From the NCBI RefSeq assembly GCF_016587355.1, contig NZ_BNJF01000001.1:2864501-2928500 (forward strand): a DNA stretch of 64,000 bases, in the 5' to 3' direction. The translations under genes and the position numbers were made by a program. Within the stretch, counting starts at the first letter, position 1. Every line of letters begins with the position of its first letter. The stretch comes from Ktedonospora formicarum. Lineage in GTDB: Bacteria > Chloroflexota > Ktedonobacteria > Ktedonobacterales > Ktedonobacteraceae. Positions 33,647 to 42,317 of the stretch are shown here, in pieces. The notes below the pieces were generated by a model, which made no database searches, was not told the DNA's origin, and was given only the letters and a program-made list of their open reading frames with translations.

Positions 33647-34129
33647 CTAATTCCCTCCAAAAAAAGTTTGCCACCATTGTAGCCAATAGCTTGTTTCTGT
33701 CGTCCTGGCGTGGTCAGATGAGGTTTTAGTCTCCGCTGGCTTCTGAACTTGGACAACCACTACAGGCTTTTCACCGGGTCGCACATAACCTAATTGTTGA
33801 CGGGCCTCGTTCTCTATAACAGCAGGGTTCTTGTACTTGTCCGCATCCTTTTGTAGCTGATCGTGTTCTCGTTGGAGAACCTGCAAGCGTTGTTGTTCGC
33901 TTTGAAGCTTCTGTGTTAGCTGGCTATTGGACCATGCCTGGGCTAGAGTGCCAAGCAACAAAGCGACACATATCAAACCTGTAATCCACAAGAGTGTATG
34001 TTTAAAAAAGTTCTGTCTTCTAGCTCTTTGCCGCCCTACCGTCTCTTCCAGACCTATCGCGCTTGTGATATGTCCATAGCTCTCCTCGGGGCGTGCTGGG
34101 AAATGTGGCTTTCTTATCCGTCGCTGCAC
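33647..34129 (-). CDS. Septum formation initiator family protein (FtsB/DivIC-like)
   Basis: 160 residues: a cytoplasmic basic N-terminus (~45), one TM segment (LLWITGLICVALLLGTLAQA), a coiled coil (LTQKLQSEQQRLQVLQREHDQLQKDADKYKNPAVIENEARQQLGYVRPGEKPVV) and a hydrophilic tail. The NPAVIENEAR-x-x-LGYV-x-PGE block is the DivIC/FtsB signature. Such proteins bridge FtsL and FtsQ/DivIB at the division site. The start is GTG 34129 with AAGGAGG upstream. Not next to other division genes. Confidence 0.9.
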   Translation of the reverse strand: MQRRIRKPHFPARPEESYGHITSAIGLEETVGRQRARRQNFFKHTLLWITGLICVALLLGTLAQAWSNSQLTQKLQSEQQRLQVLQREHDQLQKDADKYKNPAVIENEARQQLGYVRPGEKPVVVVQVQKPAETKTSSDHARTTETSYWLQWWQTFFGGN

Positions 34130-34462
34130 AGAACCTCCTTGCGATATGTGAAGGGCCTCAATATTGTCCGCACTCTTGCCCGTATATATATATTACGAAA
34201 TAAACGCACTAGAAGTATCATACTCGTAGCTCGAATAAGAAGTGTAGCCCTTGTGCCTCTCAGTTGAGAGATGTGTGATTAGCCCTCTATAGAATAGAAC
34301 GCAATAGACACGCAAATACTTCCATTGCTTTCCTTTGATCCTGCGACAGTAATGTATGATAGTGTTGCATATAAGCCATGAATTGGAATAAATAGGAGGA
34401 GTATTATGCACCAGAGAGAGGTGACAAGGGGAGTTGATTTGCCCTCTGCCTACAACTCGTCC
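34130..34462. other. Intergenic upstream of the FtsB-like gene
   Basis: AT-rich; no ORF with a ribosome site, no clear hairpin and no strong promoter pair noticed. Confidence 0.35.
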
Positions 34463-34918
34463 TTAGCGCGACGAAAGTAGGAGAAGGCCCATCATGTCAA
34501 AGCCCAGAAGAATGCAGATAAGCGCGAACGAGGCAATCAGCACATAACTCTTCCAACTAAGTTGCGCTATTGTATGCGATTCTTTCTGCTTACTATCGCT
34601 CTCCAAAACAAGCGGCTCAGTATGAGGGAGCCTCCGTGTTGTGGTTGTGAGAGGCAACTCTTCTAGCATCTCACTGATACAACGCAAGTCGCCTGAATTC
34701 AGGCGCTGTTCAAGCGCGTCCTCAAAAGAGCTATGTAACTCTTCTTCACTTGCCTTTTCAGTTGTAGAAGGCTTTGCTACCACCTGCTTTGGTTTCACAA
34801 TCTCGATTGGTGCAGTCGCATAAGCCATATTCTGAGATGCCGGTTCTTGCGTCATAGAAAGATCCTGCGCGGATGGCGCTTCTAAAATTGCTACAGTATC
34901 GCTTGATGTCCAGTGCAT
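34463..34918 (-). CDS. Hypothetical tail-anchored membrane protein
   Basis: A 151-residue protein of unknown family. Residues 1-120 are hydrophilic, mildly acidic and Ser/Thr/Glu-rich (EEELHSSFEDALEQRLNSGD), and the C-terminus is a single hydrophobic segment (SYVLIASFALICILLGFDMMGLLLL) followed by SSR, so the bulk would face the cytoplasm. A good AAGGAGGAG ribosome site precedes ATG 34918. No homologous domain recognised. Confidence 0.7.
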   Translation of the reverse strand: MHWTSSDTVAILEAPSAQDLSMTQEPASQNMAYATAPIEIVKPKQVVAKPSTTEKASEEELHSSFEDALEQRLNSGDLRCISEMLEELPLTTTTRRLPHTEPLVLESDSKQKESHTIAQLSWKSYVLIASFALICILLGFDMMGLLLLSSR

Positions 34919-35447
34919 TTCGTCTCCTCCTTCGTCTGCTACCTATCTATTCTCTACACGCTTATATATATCGGAAAAAAGACGGAAATATTGCCAAAAA
35001 GGCCAATTTAAAACGCGCTTTTTACTACTTTAAGTGGAATCTAATTTTACTTATGACCTCTTTAAGCTTTTGTTCAAGTGCCTGCAACGCCAGAATGCTG
35101 CTCTTTTGTTAAAATTGGTATACGCGAATCTTAAGAATGGTAGAGCGTATTCTTCTCTATCTCTTATCTAAGAAGAAAGTCATGCTGAGATGCTTTGATA
35201 AGCATGGAAGGCTGCTTCGCAAACTGGCGCCAAACTCATTGCTAAACTTCAAAATCATTTAAAATATCATGGTTAATAAAACATATTAAAAATCTGACTA
35301 GAAAAGCGAATATGCATTGCATATATAAACCCATCTAAGAGGGTGAGGGAATTGCATGTATGCAAGAAGTTGCGTTCATAATTAGAGCATTGTTGCTATA
35401 CTGGACTCAAAAGTACCTGTTGTGTTACTGCGCTAAGGAGTCCCCGA
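34919..35447. other. Divergent AT-rich intergenic region
   Basis: No supported gene. It contains the palindrome TTGCAT-GT-ATGCAA (35352-35365), about 80 bp before the SprT-like gene, a possible operator, and a TATACT box near 35398-35403. Confidence 0.4.
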
Positions 35448-35972
35448 ATGCTCTCAACAACCACTCTTTCCTCTGTGTTGCATTCTATAAATGATATGCA
35501 ACCGCCTTTTATTGAGCGCGATTTAAATGTCTATATTGACCGAATCTGGCAGACTTATTTCTCTGATATTCAACCCGTAAATGAAGTTCGCATTGGATAT
35601 TGTTATCCCTGGAAGACACGCCTGGGAGTTATTCGCATGACAGTAGATGAAAGCCTCTCGTTTATTGGTATAAACTCGCTGCTACAAATGGCAAAGGTCC
35701 CTGAATGTGTCCTGGTAACCACAATTGCTCATGAACTGGTGCATTATGTGCATGGTTTTGGCTCGCCGCGACCGCGAATATGCCAACATCCTCATGCGAA
35801 TGGGGTTGTAGATAACGAATTGGAGAAGCGTTCACTAGGAAAGCAGTTATCCCACTGTAATGACTGGATTGACAGAGAGTGGTATCCTTTTTATGATAAT
35901 CAACGGGACGCAGGTTGGGTGAGTTGGCTTAGTGCTCGCTATTCTTCCCGCCGTGGTCGTGGATCTTGCTAG
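35448..35972 (+). CDS. SprT-like zinc metalloprotein
   Basis: 174 residues. The HExxH motif is in TTIAHELVHYVHG (H95, E96, H99). Two hydrophilic blocks follow (FGSPRPRICQHPHANGVVDNELEKRSLGK), where a third ligand may sit. It resembles SprT/WLM-like small metallopeptidases, but the downstream Cys4 ribbon of SprT is missing, so it is a minimal or distinct form. AAGGAG lies eight bases before ATG 35448. Substrate unknown; no partner genes nearby. Confidence 0.75.
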   Translation: MLSTTTLSSVLHSINDMQPPFIERDLNVYIDRIWQTYFSDIQPVNEVRIGYCYPWKTRLGVIRMTVDESLSFIGINSLLQMAKVPECVLVTTIAHELVHYVHGFGSPRPRICQHPHANGVVDNELEKRSLGKQLSHCNDWIDREWYPFYDNQRDAGWVSWLSARYSSRRGRGSC

Positions 35973-36103
35973 TATCGCATTGGCAAGCCTGCTATTTTAT
36001 GTTTTTCCACACCGAATATAGAATGAACTAGCATTGTGTACAAAGGAGGTATAGTGTGGCGACTGGCCCGGAGAGCATGAGTGTTGTACGTGTACTCTAA
36101 CTC

Positions 36104-36133
36104 TTGACATCTTTTGGTGCCTTATGGTATATT
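36104..36133 (+). promoter_or_regulatory. rho promoter
   Basis: TTGACA (36104-36109), 18 bases, TATATT (36128-36133). It predicts an untranslated leader of about 300 nt for rho, whose last third is pyrimidine-rich (36310-36400). Confidence 0.65.
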
Positions 36134-36139
36134 CATGCT

Positions 36140-36439
36140 AGCTCCGAAGCTATGTACCACGTTACCAATGGTAGACTGCCCAGGTCTTATTCAACGTCCC
36201 AGATTCCCAGATAATGGCGATGTGTAGTACATTGTCTTTGGTCCATTCGCTGGCACCTCTTACTTCATCAAAGTATCACAGCTACTCGATGCCACATCAT
36301 GCTTTTACAGAGAAGTCTACTCTTCCCCTGTAATTGTGCTTTCAGCGTTGTTTCTTTCCCACCAACCAACTTGGTTCAACCCAGAAAGGAGAAAGGGCGT
36401 TTTCCTCAAGCAGTATTATGCTTTGCCGCCCTACATATC
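36140..36439 (+). promoter_or_regulatory. Long 5' leader of rho
   Basis: About 300 nt between the predicted transcription start and the GTG start. It includes a C/T-rich, G-poor stretch around 36310-36370 of the kind Rho binds. In other bacteria rho is autoregulated by premature termination in its leader; the same is plausible here. AAGGAGAAAGG at ~36386 is too far from the start to be its ribosome site. Confidence 0.4.
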
Positions 36440-37708
36440 GTGAACATAGCCGAGTTAGAACTTAAAACCCTGCCGGAACTACGCGACATTGCTCGCGACC
36501 TCGAACTCTCCGGCTACAGTACCCTCAAGAAACAAGACCTCGTTTTCCGCCTCCTCCAAGCCAATACCGAACAACAAGGAAACATCTTTAGTGCGGGTGT
36601 ATTGGAGATTGTTGAGGATGGTTTCGGCTTCCTACGCCAGGAGCGCTTCCTGCCGGGCAATATGGATGTATATGTTTCCCAATCGCAGATTCGCCGTTTT
36701 GGCCTGCGAACAGGAGACATGGTATCTGGTCAGGTGCGCCCTCCAAAGGATAACGAGAAGTATTATGGCCTGCTCCGCGTCGAGGCAATCAATGGTCTCG
36801 ATCCCGAAGTCGCCAAACGCAGACCGCATTTTGAGGTCTTGACGCCTATCTCGCCTCGCGAGATGTTTAATCTTGAAACTAGTGCCTCGAACATCTCTGG
36901 ACGTATCATTAACCTGGTTTCTCCCATCGGTCGCGGACAGCGCGGTCTGATCGTCTCCCCTCCTAAAGCCGGCAAAACCATGCTCCTCAAGTCCATCGCA
37001 AACTCCATCACCACTAATTATGATGATGTACACCTGATGATCGCATTGATTGGTGAGCGTCCTGAGGAAGTCACGGATATGAAACGGTCTGTGAAGGCCG
37101 AAGTTATTAGTTCAACCTTTGACGAGCCTACCGAAGCGCATACACGCGTCGCTGAGATGGTTCTGGAGCGCGCTAAGCGCCTGGTAGAGGGTGGACGCGA
37201 TGTTGTGATTCTGCTAGATAGCATTACCCGTCTCAGTCGCGCGTACAACCTGGCCGTACAACCAAGCGGTCGCACCCTTTCTGGTGGTCTCGATCCAAGC
37301 GCTCTCTTCCCTCCAAAACGCTTCTTCGGTGCCGCCCGTAAGATTGAAGAAGGGGGTAGCCTGACGATTATTGGTACTTGCCTGGTTGATACTGGTAGCC
37401 GTATGGATGATGTGATCTACGAAGAGTTTAAGGGTACCGGCAATATGGAACTCGTCCTGAATCGCAAACTTGCCGAACGCCGCATCTTCCCCGCCATTGA
37501 CATCTCCCTCTCTAGCACTCGCCGCGAAGAGCTTCTGCTTGACGAAAAGACCTTGCGTGCCGTCGTCGTTATGCGTCGTATGTTTGCTACTCTGTCCGAC
37601 CAGCCTGGACGCACCAGCCTGGAAGCTATGGATGCACTCATGCAGCATATGTCTAAGACAAGCAATAACATGGAGTTCCTGGCAACCCTTAAAGGGAGCA
37701 TTTCCTAG
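36440..37708 (+). CDS. rho: Transcription termination factor Rho
   Basis: A 422-residue hexameric RNA helicase that terminates transcription. The N-terminal domain starts [20 protein letters not shown] with [13 protein letters not shown]. The cold-shock RNA-binding fold is [15 protein letters not shown]...[18 protein letters not shown]. The ATPase has Walker [13 protein letters not shown], Walker [17 protein letters not shown], the Q-loop [15 protein letters not shown] and the R-loop region. The start is placed at GTG 36440, where the conserved N-terminus begins; the frame is open upstream to 36299 but that part is not Rho-like. No clear ribosome site. Length is normal. Confidence 0.96.
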   Translation: MNIAELELKTLPELRDIARDLELSGYSTLKKQDLVFRLLQANTEQQGNIFSAGVLEIVEDGFGFLRQERFLPGNMDVYVSQSQIRRFGLRTGDMVSGQVRPPKDNEKYYGLLRVEAINGLDPEVAKRRPHFEVLTPISPREMFNLETSASNISGRIINLVSPIGRGQRGLIVSPPKAGKTMLLKSIANSITTNYDDVHLMIALIGERPEEVTDMKRSVKAEVISSTFDEPTEAHTRVAEMVLERAKRLVEGGRDVVILLDSITRLSRAYNLAVQPSGRTLSGGLDPSALFPPKRFFGAARKIEEGGSLTIIGTCLVDTGSRMDDVIYEEFKGTGNMELVLNRKLAERRIFPAIDISLSSTRREELLLDEKTLRAVVVMRRMFATLSDQPGRTSLEAMDALMQHMSKTSNNMEFLATLKGSIS

Positions 37709-38009
37709 CGAGCGTTTACGAGCTTAAACGAACTAGGGTTCCTGCTTATCGCAAAGCCAATGGCGCTGCAAGCGCAGATATGCTTAAGTGTTTGACAAGG
37801 AAGACCACTCAAGAATCGAATATTCCCTAAGATACGTTATACAGCGCTCCGCGCCGCTCTTGCGTGTAGCTGTGGCTTTGGCATAGCATAGTAAATGCCT
37901 CTAGCTCACAGTGAGAAGATTGCTTTATATTCTAAGCATGCATTCTCGTTTTCTCGCTAGAGTGTGCTATACCAATGGAGCGCTGTATTTCTTTGTCAGG
38001 AGGAATTTC
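37709..38009. other. Intergenic between rho and the aldehyde dehydrogenase gene
   Basis: A short hairpin CGTTTA-CGAGCT-TAAACG (about 37714-37731) may end rho. Otherwise no element is seen. Confidence 0.35.
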
Positions 38010-39500
38010 ATGACTACCGCTGCACCTGTTTTTAAGAACTCAATTGGCGGCATCTGGCAGGCAGCCCACGATGGTAGAACCTTTCCCAATTATAATCCCG
38101 CGACTGGTGAGTTGCTGGGTCATTTTCCCCTCTCTTCCTCTCGCGATGTCGATGACGCGGTGAACGCCGCTCGCTTGGCCTTCGCGCGCTGGCGGCTTGT
38201 ACCTGCTCCCAGGCGGGGAGAGATTCTCTTCCGCGTGGGAGAACTGCTCTCGCGCTACAAAGAAGACCTGGCCCGTACCATGACGCGTGAGATGGGGAAG
38301 GTGTTGAATGAGACGCAGGGAGATGTGCAGGAAGGTATTGATATGGCCTATTATATGGCGGGTGAGGGACGCCGCCTCTTTGGCTATACCGTACCCGTTG
38401 AACTTCCGAATAAGAGCGGCATGGCTTTACGCGATCCTATTGGTGTTGTGGCCTGCATTACGCCCTGGAACTTTCCGGTTGCCATTCCAACCTGGAAGCT
38501 CTTTCCGGCTTTAATCGCGGGCAATACAGTTGTGCTCAAACCAGCCTCCGATACACCTCATAGTGCTCAACGTCTGGTGGAAATTCTTTACGAAGCGGGT
38601 CTGCCGGAAGGAGTAGTGAATATCGTTTTTGGATCTGGCCAGGAGGTTGGTGAGTCGCTAATCCACCATCCAGATGTGTCAGTTATCTCCTTCACTGGCT
38701 CGACAGAGTCGGGCCGCCATGTAGCGGTTGAAGCCGCGCAAGCGCTGAAGCGTGTCTCGCTGGAGATGGGTGGGAAGAATGCTGTGATTGTCCTTGAGGA
38801 TGCTGACCTGGATCTGGCGGTAGAAGGCATCCTTTGGAGCGCTTATGGTACAACAGGCCAGCGTTGCACCGCTTGTAGTCGCTTGATTGTACATCGAGAC
38901 GTGCAAGATCGCTTGCTAGAGAAACTGGTCCCACGGATCGAAGGCTTACGCCTGGGTGATGGTCTGGACGAACAGGTAGATGTGGGACCCGTCATCAATG
39001 CCAGCCAGATTGAGAAGATTCACTCCTACGTTGAGATTGGTGCGCGAGAAGGTGCGACACTGGTGACGGGTGGTGAGCGCGTAGCGGAAGGGGAACTGGC
39101 AAACGGCTATTTCTATCGCCCTACCCTTTTCAAGGATGTGCGTCCCGATATGCGCATCGCTCAGGAAGAGATCTTTGGCCCTGTGCTCTCGCTGATCGCT
39201 GTCGACTCGTTTGACGAGGCTATCGCGATAAATAACGAGACGAAATTTGGTCTCTCCTGTGCTATCTATACTCAGGACATTAATAAAACGCAGCGAGCTA
39301 TACGCGATCTGACAACTGGCATTCTTTACATCAATTCTGGCACAACGGGGGCTGAGATCCAGTTACCCTTTGGTGGTACACGCGGCACTGGCAACGGTCA
39401 CCGCGAGGCCGGAATCGCAGGTCTGGATGTCTTTACCGAATGGAAGGTTGTATACACAGATTATAGTGGTAAGTTGCAGAAGGCGCAAATAGATAATTAA
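38010..39500 (+). CDS. NAD(P)-dependent aldehyde dehydrogenase
   Basis: 496 residues, full length for the ALDH superfamily. Key segments: ACITPWNFPVAIPTWK (Asn of the oxyanion hole), NTVVLKPASDTP (cofactor Lys), SFTGSTESGRHV, the general base Glu in SLEMGGKNAVIV, the nucleophile in GQRCTACSRL and the C-terminal EEIFGPVLSLI. It resembles the semialdehyde group (alpha-aminoadipic/P6C type), but substrate is not resolved. ATG 38010 is preceded by AGGAGG; the frame is open upstream without one. Single gene, ended by the hairpin at 39513-39545. Confidence 0.94.
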   Translation: MTTAAPVFKNSIGGIWQAAHDGRTFPNYNPATGELLGHFPLSSSRDVDDAVNAARLAFARWRLVPAPRRGEILFRVGELLSRYKEDLARTMTREMGKVLNETQGDVQEGIDMAYYMAGEGRRLFGYTVPVELPNKSGMALRDPIGVVACITPWNFPVAIPTWKLFPALIAGNTVVLKPASDTPHSAQRLVEILYEAGLPEGVVNIVFGSGQEVGESLIHHPDVSVISFTGSTESGRHVAVEAAQALKRVSLEMGGKNAVIVLEDADLDLAVEGILWSAYGTTGQRCTACSRLIVHRDVQDRLLEKLVPRIEGLRLGDGLDEQVDVGPVINASQIEKIHSYVEIGAREGATLVTGGERVAEGELANGYFYRPTLFKDVRPDMRIAQEEIFGPVLSLIAVDSFDEAIAINNETKFGLSCAIYTQDINKTQRAIRDLTTGILYINSGTTGAEIQLPFGGTRGTGNGHREAGIAGLDVFTEWKVVYTDYSGKLQKAQIDN

Positions 39501-39512
39501 AAAAACAAAGTT

Positions 39513-39545
39513 GGCGCGCGTACGGTCTCGTACTGTATGCGCGCC
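39513..39545. terminator. Bidirectional terminator between ALDH and SRPBCC genes
   Basis: A 14-bp GC-rich stem with two wobbles (39513-39526/39532-39545) and a 5-base loop. An A-rich run precedes it, giving a T tract on the minus strand for the SRPBCC gene. Confidence 0.85.
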
Positions 39546-39587
39546 CTTATTGCGGGTGTCTTCATCGCGGATATCACGCGAGACGCG

Positions 39588-40049
39588 TTAGCGTTCCGTG
39601 CGCCCTTCGACTTTACCGCCCTTGCCTTCAACCTGGTTTTTGAGCGATTGCAACGCATGGTCGAGGCTTTCGTTAATCTCCTGATCCTCAGAGCCAGCGG
39701 ATTCCTGTAACTCTCGTTTTATCTTAGGAGAAGGCTCAAAAGATAGATGGACAGTGACTTCGGTTGGACCCTTGTTTTCATCACCCTTTGCTGAGAGCCA
39801 ACCGCGATAGCGTTCTTCGCCATCTGAGCCCCATTCCATACGATTGTTCTGCTTATCCATGCGGAAGAAGCCATCCGCGTCGTAGTGATGACCGTGGGCT
39901 TCACCCTCCACGCGAACGCGCTCCCCATGTTGTGGCTCAGCATGTTTAGTGGTTGGCAGGTATTTCGGCAGATTACTGACATCCGACATAAAGTCTTCTA
40001 CTTTACGCCTGGAGGCTTGAATCTTAATTGAGCGCTCATATTCTCCCAT
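39588..40049 (-). CDS. SRPBCC family protein (polyketide cyclase/dehydrase-like)
   Basis: A 153-residue START/SRPBCC fold protein: YERSIKIQASRRKVEDFMSDVSNLPKYLP at the start, WGSDGEERYRGWLSAKG in the middle, TEVTVHLSFEPSPKIKREL near the end, then a charged helix ending GKVEGRTER. The fold binds small hydrophobic ligands; no specific role can be assigned. ATG 40049 is chosen because GGGAAGG precedes it. Single gene on its strand, with the mod genes upstream. Confidence 0.85.
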   Translation of the reverse strand: MGEYERSIKIQASRRKVEDFMSDVSNLPKYLPTTKHAEPQHGERVRVEGEAHGHHYDADGFFRMDKQNNRMEWGSDGEERYRGWLSAKGDENKGPTEVTVHLSFEPSPKIKRELQESAGSEDQEINESLDHALQSLKNQVEGKGGKVEGRTER

Positions 40050-40222
40050 TGTTGAAACCTTCCCTTTCTGAGAGGCTATTCGCATAGCCTCGGTACTGGT
40101 CCGATCAATGTTGATGTAGTCCCGGTAAGGCGTGTATACAGATAGTGTTCTAACCTGTACGTGCTACTATCAACATACACAGTGCGCCAAGCGAACCGGG
40201 TCGACCTAGATCTGTCAGGTTT

Positions 40223-41044
40223 TTATAGTGATGGGGAGCGCCGCCTGATGCGAAGGGCAAGGAGCAAGCCGAAGGAGACTGCGAGCAGCACGATCGAGAT
40301 GGCGATGGCCTGTTCCAGATCGTCTTGTGAGGCGATATAGATGGCGGTGGGAAGTGTCTGGGTTGTGCCGGGGAAATTTCCCGCGAAGGTGATAGTCGCG
40401 CCAAACTCACCCAGTGCTCGAGCCCAGGCTAACCCGGTACCTGACAGAAGCGCTGGACGGACCATGGGTAGTGTGACTCGCCAGAAGGTATACCAGGGAG
40501 AGGCGCGCAAGGTATAGGCTGCCTGCTCATAGCGCTGGTCCATTTGCTCCAGACCAGCTTTTGCGCTATTGATAAAGAAAGGCGCGGCTATAAATGTCTG
40601 AGCCATGACAACAGCAATAGTTGTAAATGGGATGGTGATCCCAAAGGTGGAGAGATAGCTGCCAAGCAGGCCCATGCGTCCGAATGTGAGTAGGAGCGCG
40701 ACCCCTGCCACAACAGGTGGCAAGACAGTTGGCATAGTGACCAGCGTTTCAAGCAGTCCGATCCCGCGAAAGTGTTTGCGTGCTAGCAGATATGCGACCG
40801 GGAGGCCAAGAACGATAGCAAAAAGTGTGCTCAGGGTTGTGGTGATGAGGCTAATGCGGAGTGCCAGGAGAGTCTCAGGCTGTTGGAGTTCGTTCCATAT
40901 CGCAGATGGTGATTCACGGAAGAGGAGCGCAAGCAGTGGCACTCCCAAGAAGAGTAAAAATAGGGTGCTGAGTAGCCCAATTCCTGCGCGAAAGAGCCCG
41001 TTACTCCATCGCCCCCATCCTGTGTAAGTCCTTGCTTGCTCCAT
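40223..41044 (-). CDS. modB: Molybdate ABC transporter permease
   Basis: A 273-residue inner-membrane permease with about five or six TM segments. The MetI-type EAA loop is YEQAAYTLRASPWYTFWRVTLPMVRPALLSG, and ARALGEFGATITFAGNFPGTTQTLPTAIY is characteristic of ModB. It would form the channel for molybdate or tungstate. ATG 41044 follows GGAGAAG. It lies downstream of the broken modA on the same strand, separated by a hairpin repeat. No ModC ATPase gene is present next to it; it must be elsewhere or lost. Confidence 0.92.
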   Translation of the reverse strand: MEQARTYTGWGRWSNGLFRAGIGLLSTLFLLFLGVPLLALLFRESPSAIWNELQQPETLLALRISLITTTLSTLFAIVLGLPVAYLLARKHFRGIGLLETLVTMPTVLPPVVAGVALLLTFGRMGLLGSYLSTFGITIPFTTIAVVMAQTFIAAPFFINSAKAGLEQMDQRYEQAAYTLRASPWYTFWRVTLPMVRPALLSGTGLAWARALGEFGATITFAGNFPGTTQTLPTAIYIASQDDLEQAIAISIVLLAVSFGLLLALRIRRRSPSL

Positions 41045-41083
41045 ATGTATCTTCTCCAAGCAACCCTTGTGTCTATGTGTTCA

Positions 41084-41130
41084 AGGGATACATATGAGAG
41101 TCAATATGTGATGGTCTTATATGTATCCCT
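41084..41130. promoter_or_regulatory. 12-bp inverted repeat upstream of modB
   Basis: AGGGATACATAT (41084-41095) is repeated inverted at 41119-41130. It is a candidate operator or RNA hairpin just before modB. Confidence 0.5.
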
Positions 41131-41165
41131 GATAGGAATGATACGCCTGGTCTGTATTACTCCTT

Positions 41166-41236
41166 ATTAGAAAACCTGAGTGCGCCGCGACCTCCATATG
41201 GGGGCACGGCAGCGCGTTGGTTTTTGTGTAAGACCT
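41166..41236. repeat. Dispersed hairpin repeat between modA and modB
   Basis: Left arm GAAAACCTGAGTGCGCCGCG, right arm CGCGTTGGTTTTTGTGTAAG, then ACCT, with an inner CCTCCATATGGGGG hairpin. It ends at the first base of the modA stop codon. Confidence 0.75.
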
Positions 41237-42065
41237 TAGCTATTGACGCTGATGAAGCGATATTTGGTCAATGTAGCCTGCCCTTTTGTTGAGAGCACAT
41301 AGTCAACGAATGCCTGGGCATCCTGAGCGTGCTTCGAGTCTTTGGTGAGGGCAATGGGATACTCGGCAATGACGTTGAAGGTATCAGGAATTTCTATAAT
41401 CTTCACTTTGTCCGAGACTGCGCTGGTGATGTCGGTGAGATAGACAAAGCCTGCGTCAGCCTCTCCAATCTGGACCTTCTGTACAACAGCTTTAACATTC
41501 TCCTCCTGAGAGACGAAGTTGCTCTTTACAGTGCTCTCATAGCTGCTGCCATACTCTGAGGATTTTCCCATTTTGTCCAGCACTTGCAGCATATATTTAC
41601 CAACTGGAACGCTAGGGGCGGCGACAACAATCTTCTTGCCCTTTTGTCCCAGGTCTTTGAGTGTGCTGATTTTGCCTGGGTTACTTGCCGGGATAATGAC
41701 CGCAATCTTATTTCGGGCGAAAAGCTTGCTCGTTGTTACCAGCCCGCGTCGCTGGCCTTCTTCATGTTTGTCGTATCCGCTGAAGCAAAGATGTCGGCGT
41801 TCGCTCCGTTGGCGATTTGCTGTTCAAGCAACTGTGAGCCATTGAAGTTATAGGTGATGGTCACGTTGGAATGTGTCTGTTTGTAGTCTGTGGCTAACTC
41901 TTTGAAGGATTCTGTGAGGGAGGCGGCGGCGAAAACGTTTAACGTTACAGGGGCATTGGCTTGATTATTGGTTTGATTGTTGGCTCCTGTATCACCACCA
42001 CAAGCAGCCAGGAGAAGCGGCAGAACAAATAAGCAGGGTAATAGTATGCGCAAGAGTTTCCGCAT
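41236..42065 (-). pseudogene. modA: Molybdate-binding lipoprotein, frameshifted
   Basis: Periplasmic-type binding protein for molybdate, split into two frames. The first frame (42065-41736) has a lipoprotein signal (LLAACGGD), then NVFAAASLTESFKELATDY and NFNGSQLLEQQIANGANADIFASAD, and stops after KKASDAGW. Shifting one base at about 41741-41745 continues naturally: LVTTSKLFARNKIAVIIP, then VAAPSVPVGKYMLQVL...EADAGFVYLTDITSAV...STKGQATLTKY. The break fits loss of one base in GGCCTG. Either the gene is inactive or the base was lost in sequencing. It heads the modA-modB unit. Confidence 0.9.
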
Positions 42066-42317
42066 AACTGGAAGGACCTCCTTATCCGAGTACTGGCTGC
42101 TTACATAGGCGAGCGGGCGTGTATATGCCAGTTTACTCAGATCAACAATAGATATTTATGCATAAAGTACTCACCCATTGAGTATACAAAGCGAGGATAA
42201 GGGAAGTCAAGGCGAGCTTCTAGCTCGTTGCGCGAAGCTTATGTGAAGAAAGATGTACGTTTGCACGAACACAGCTTATTTTGAGCAACATTCGGGTTTT
42301 AAGGAGAAGAAGAGCCT

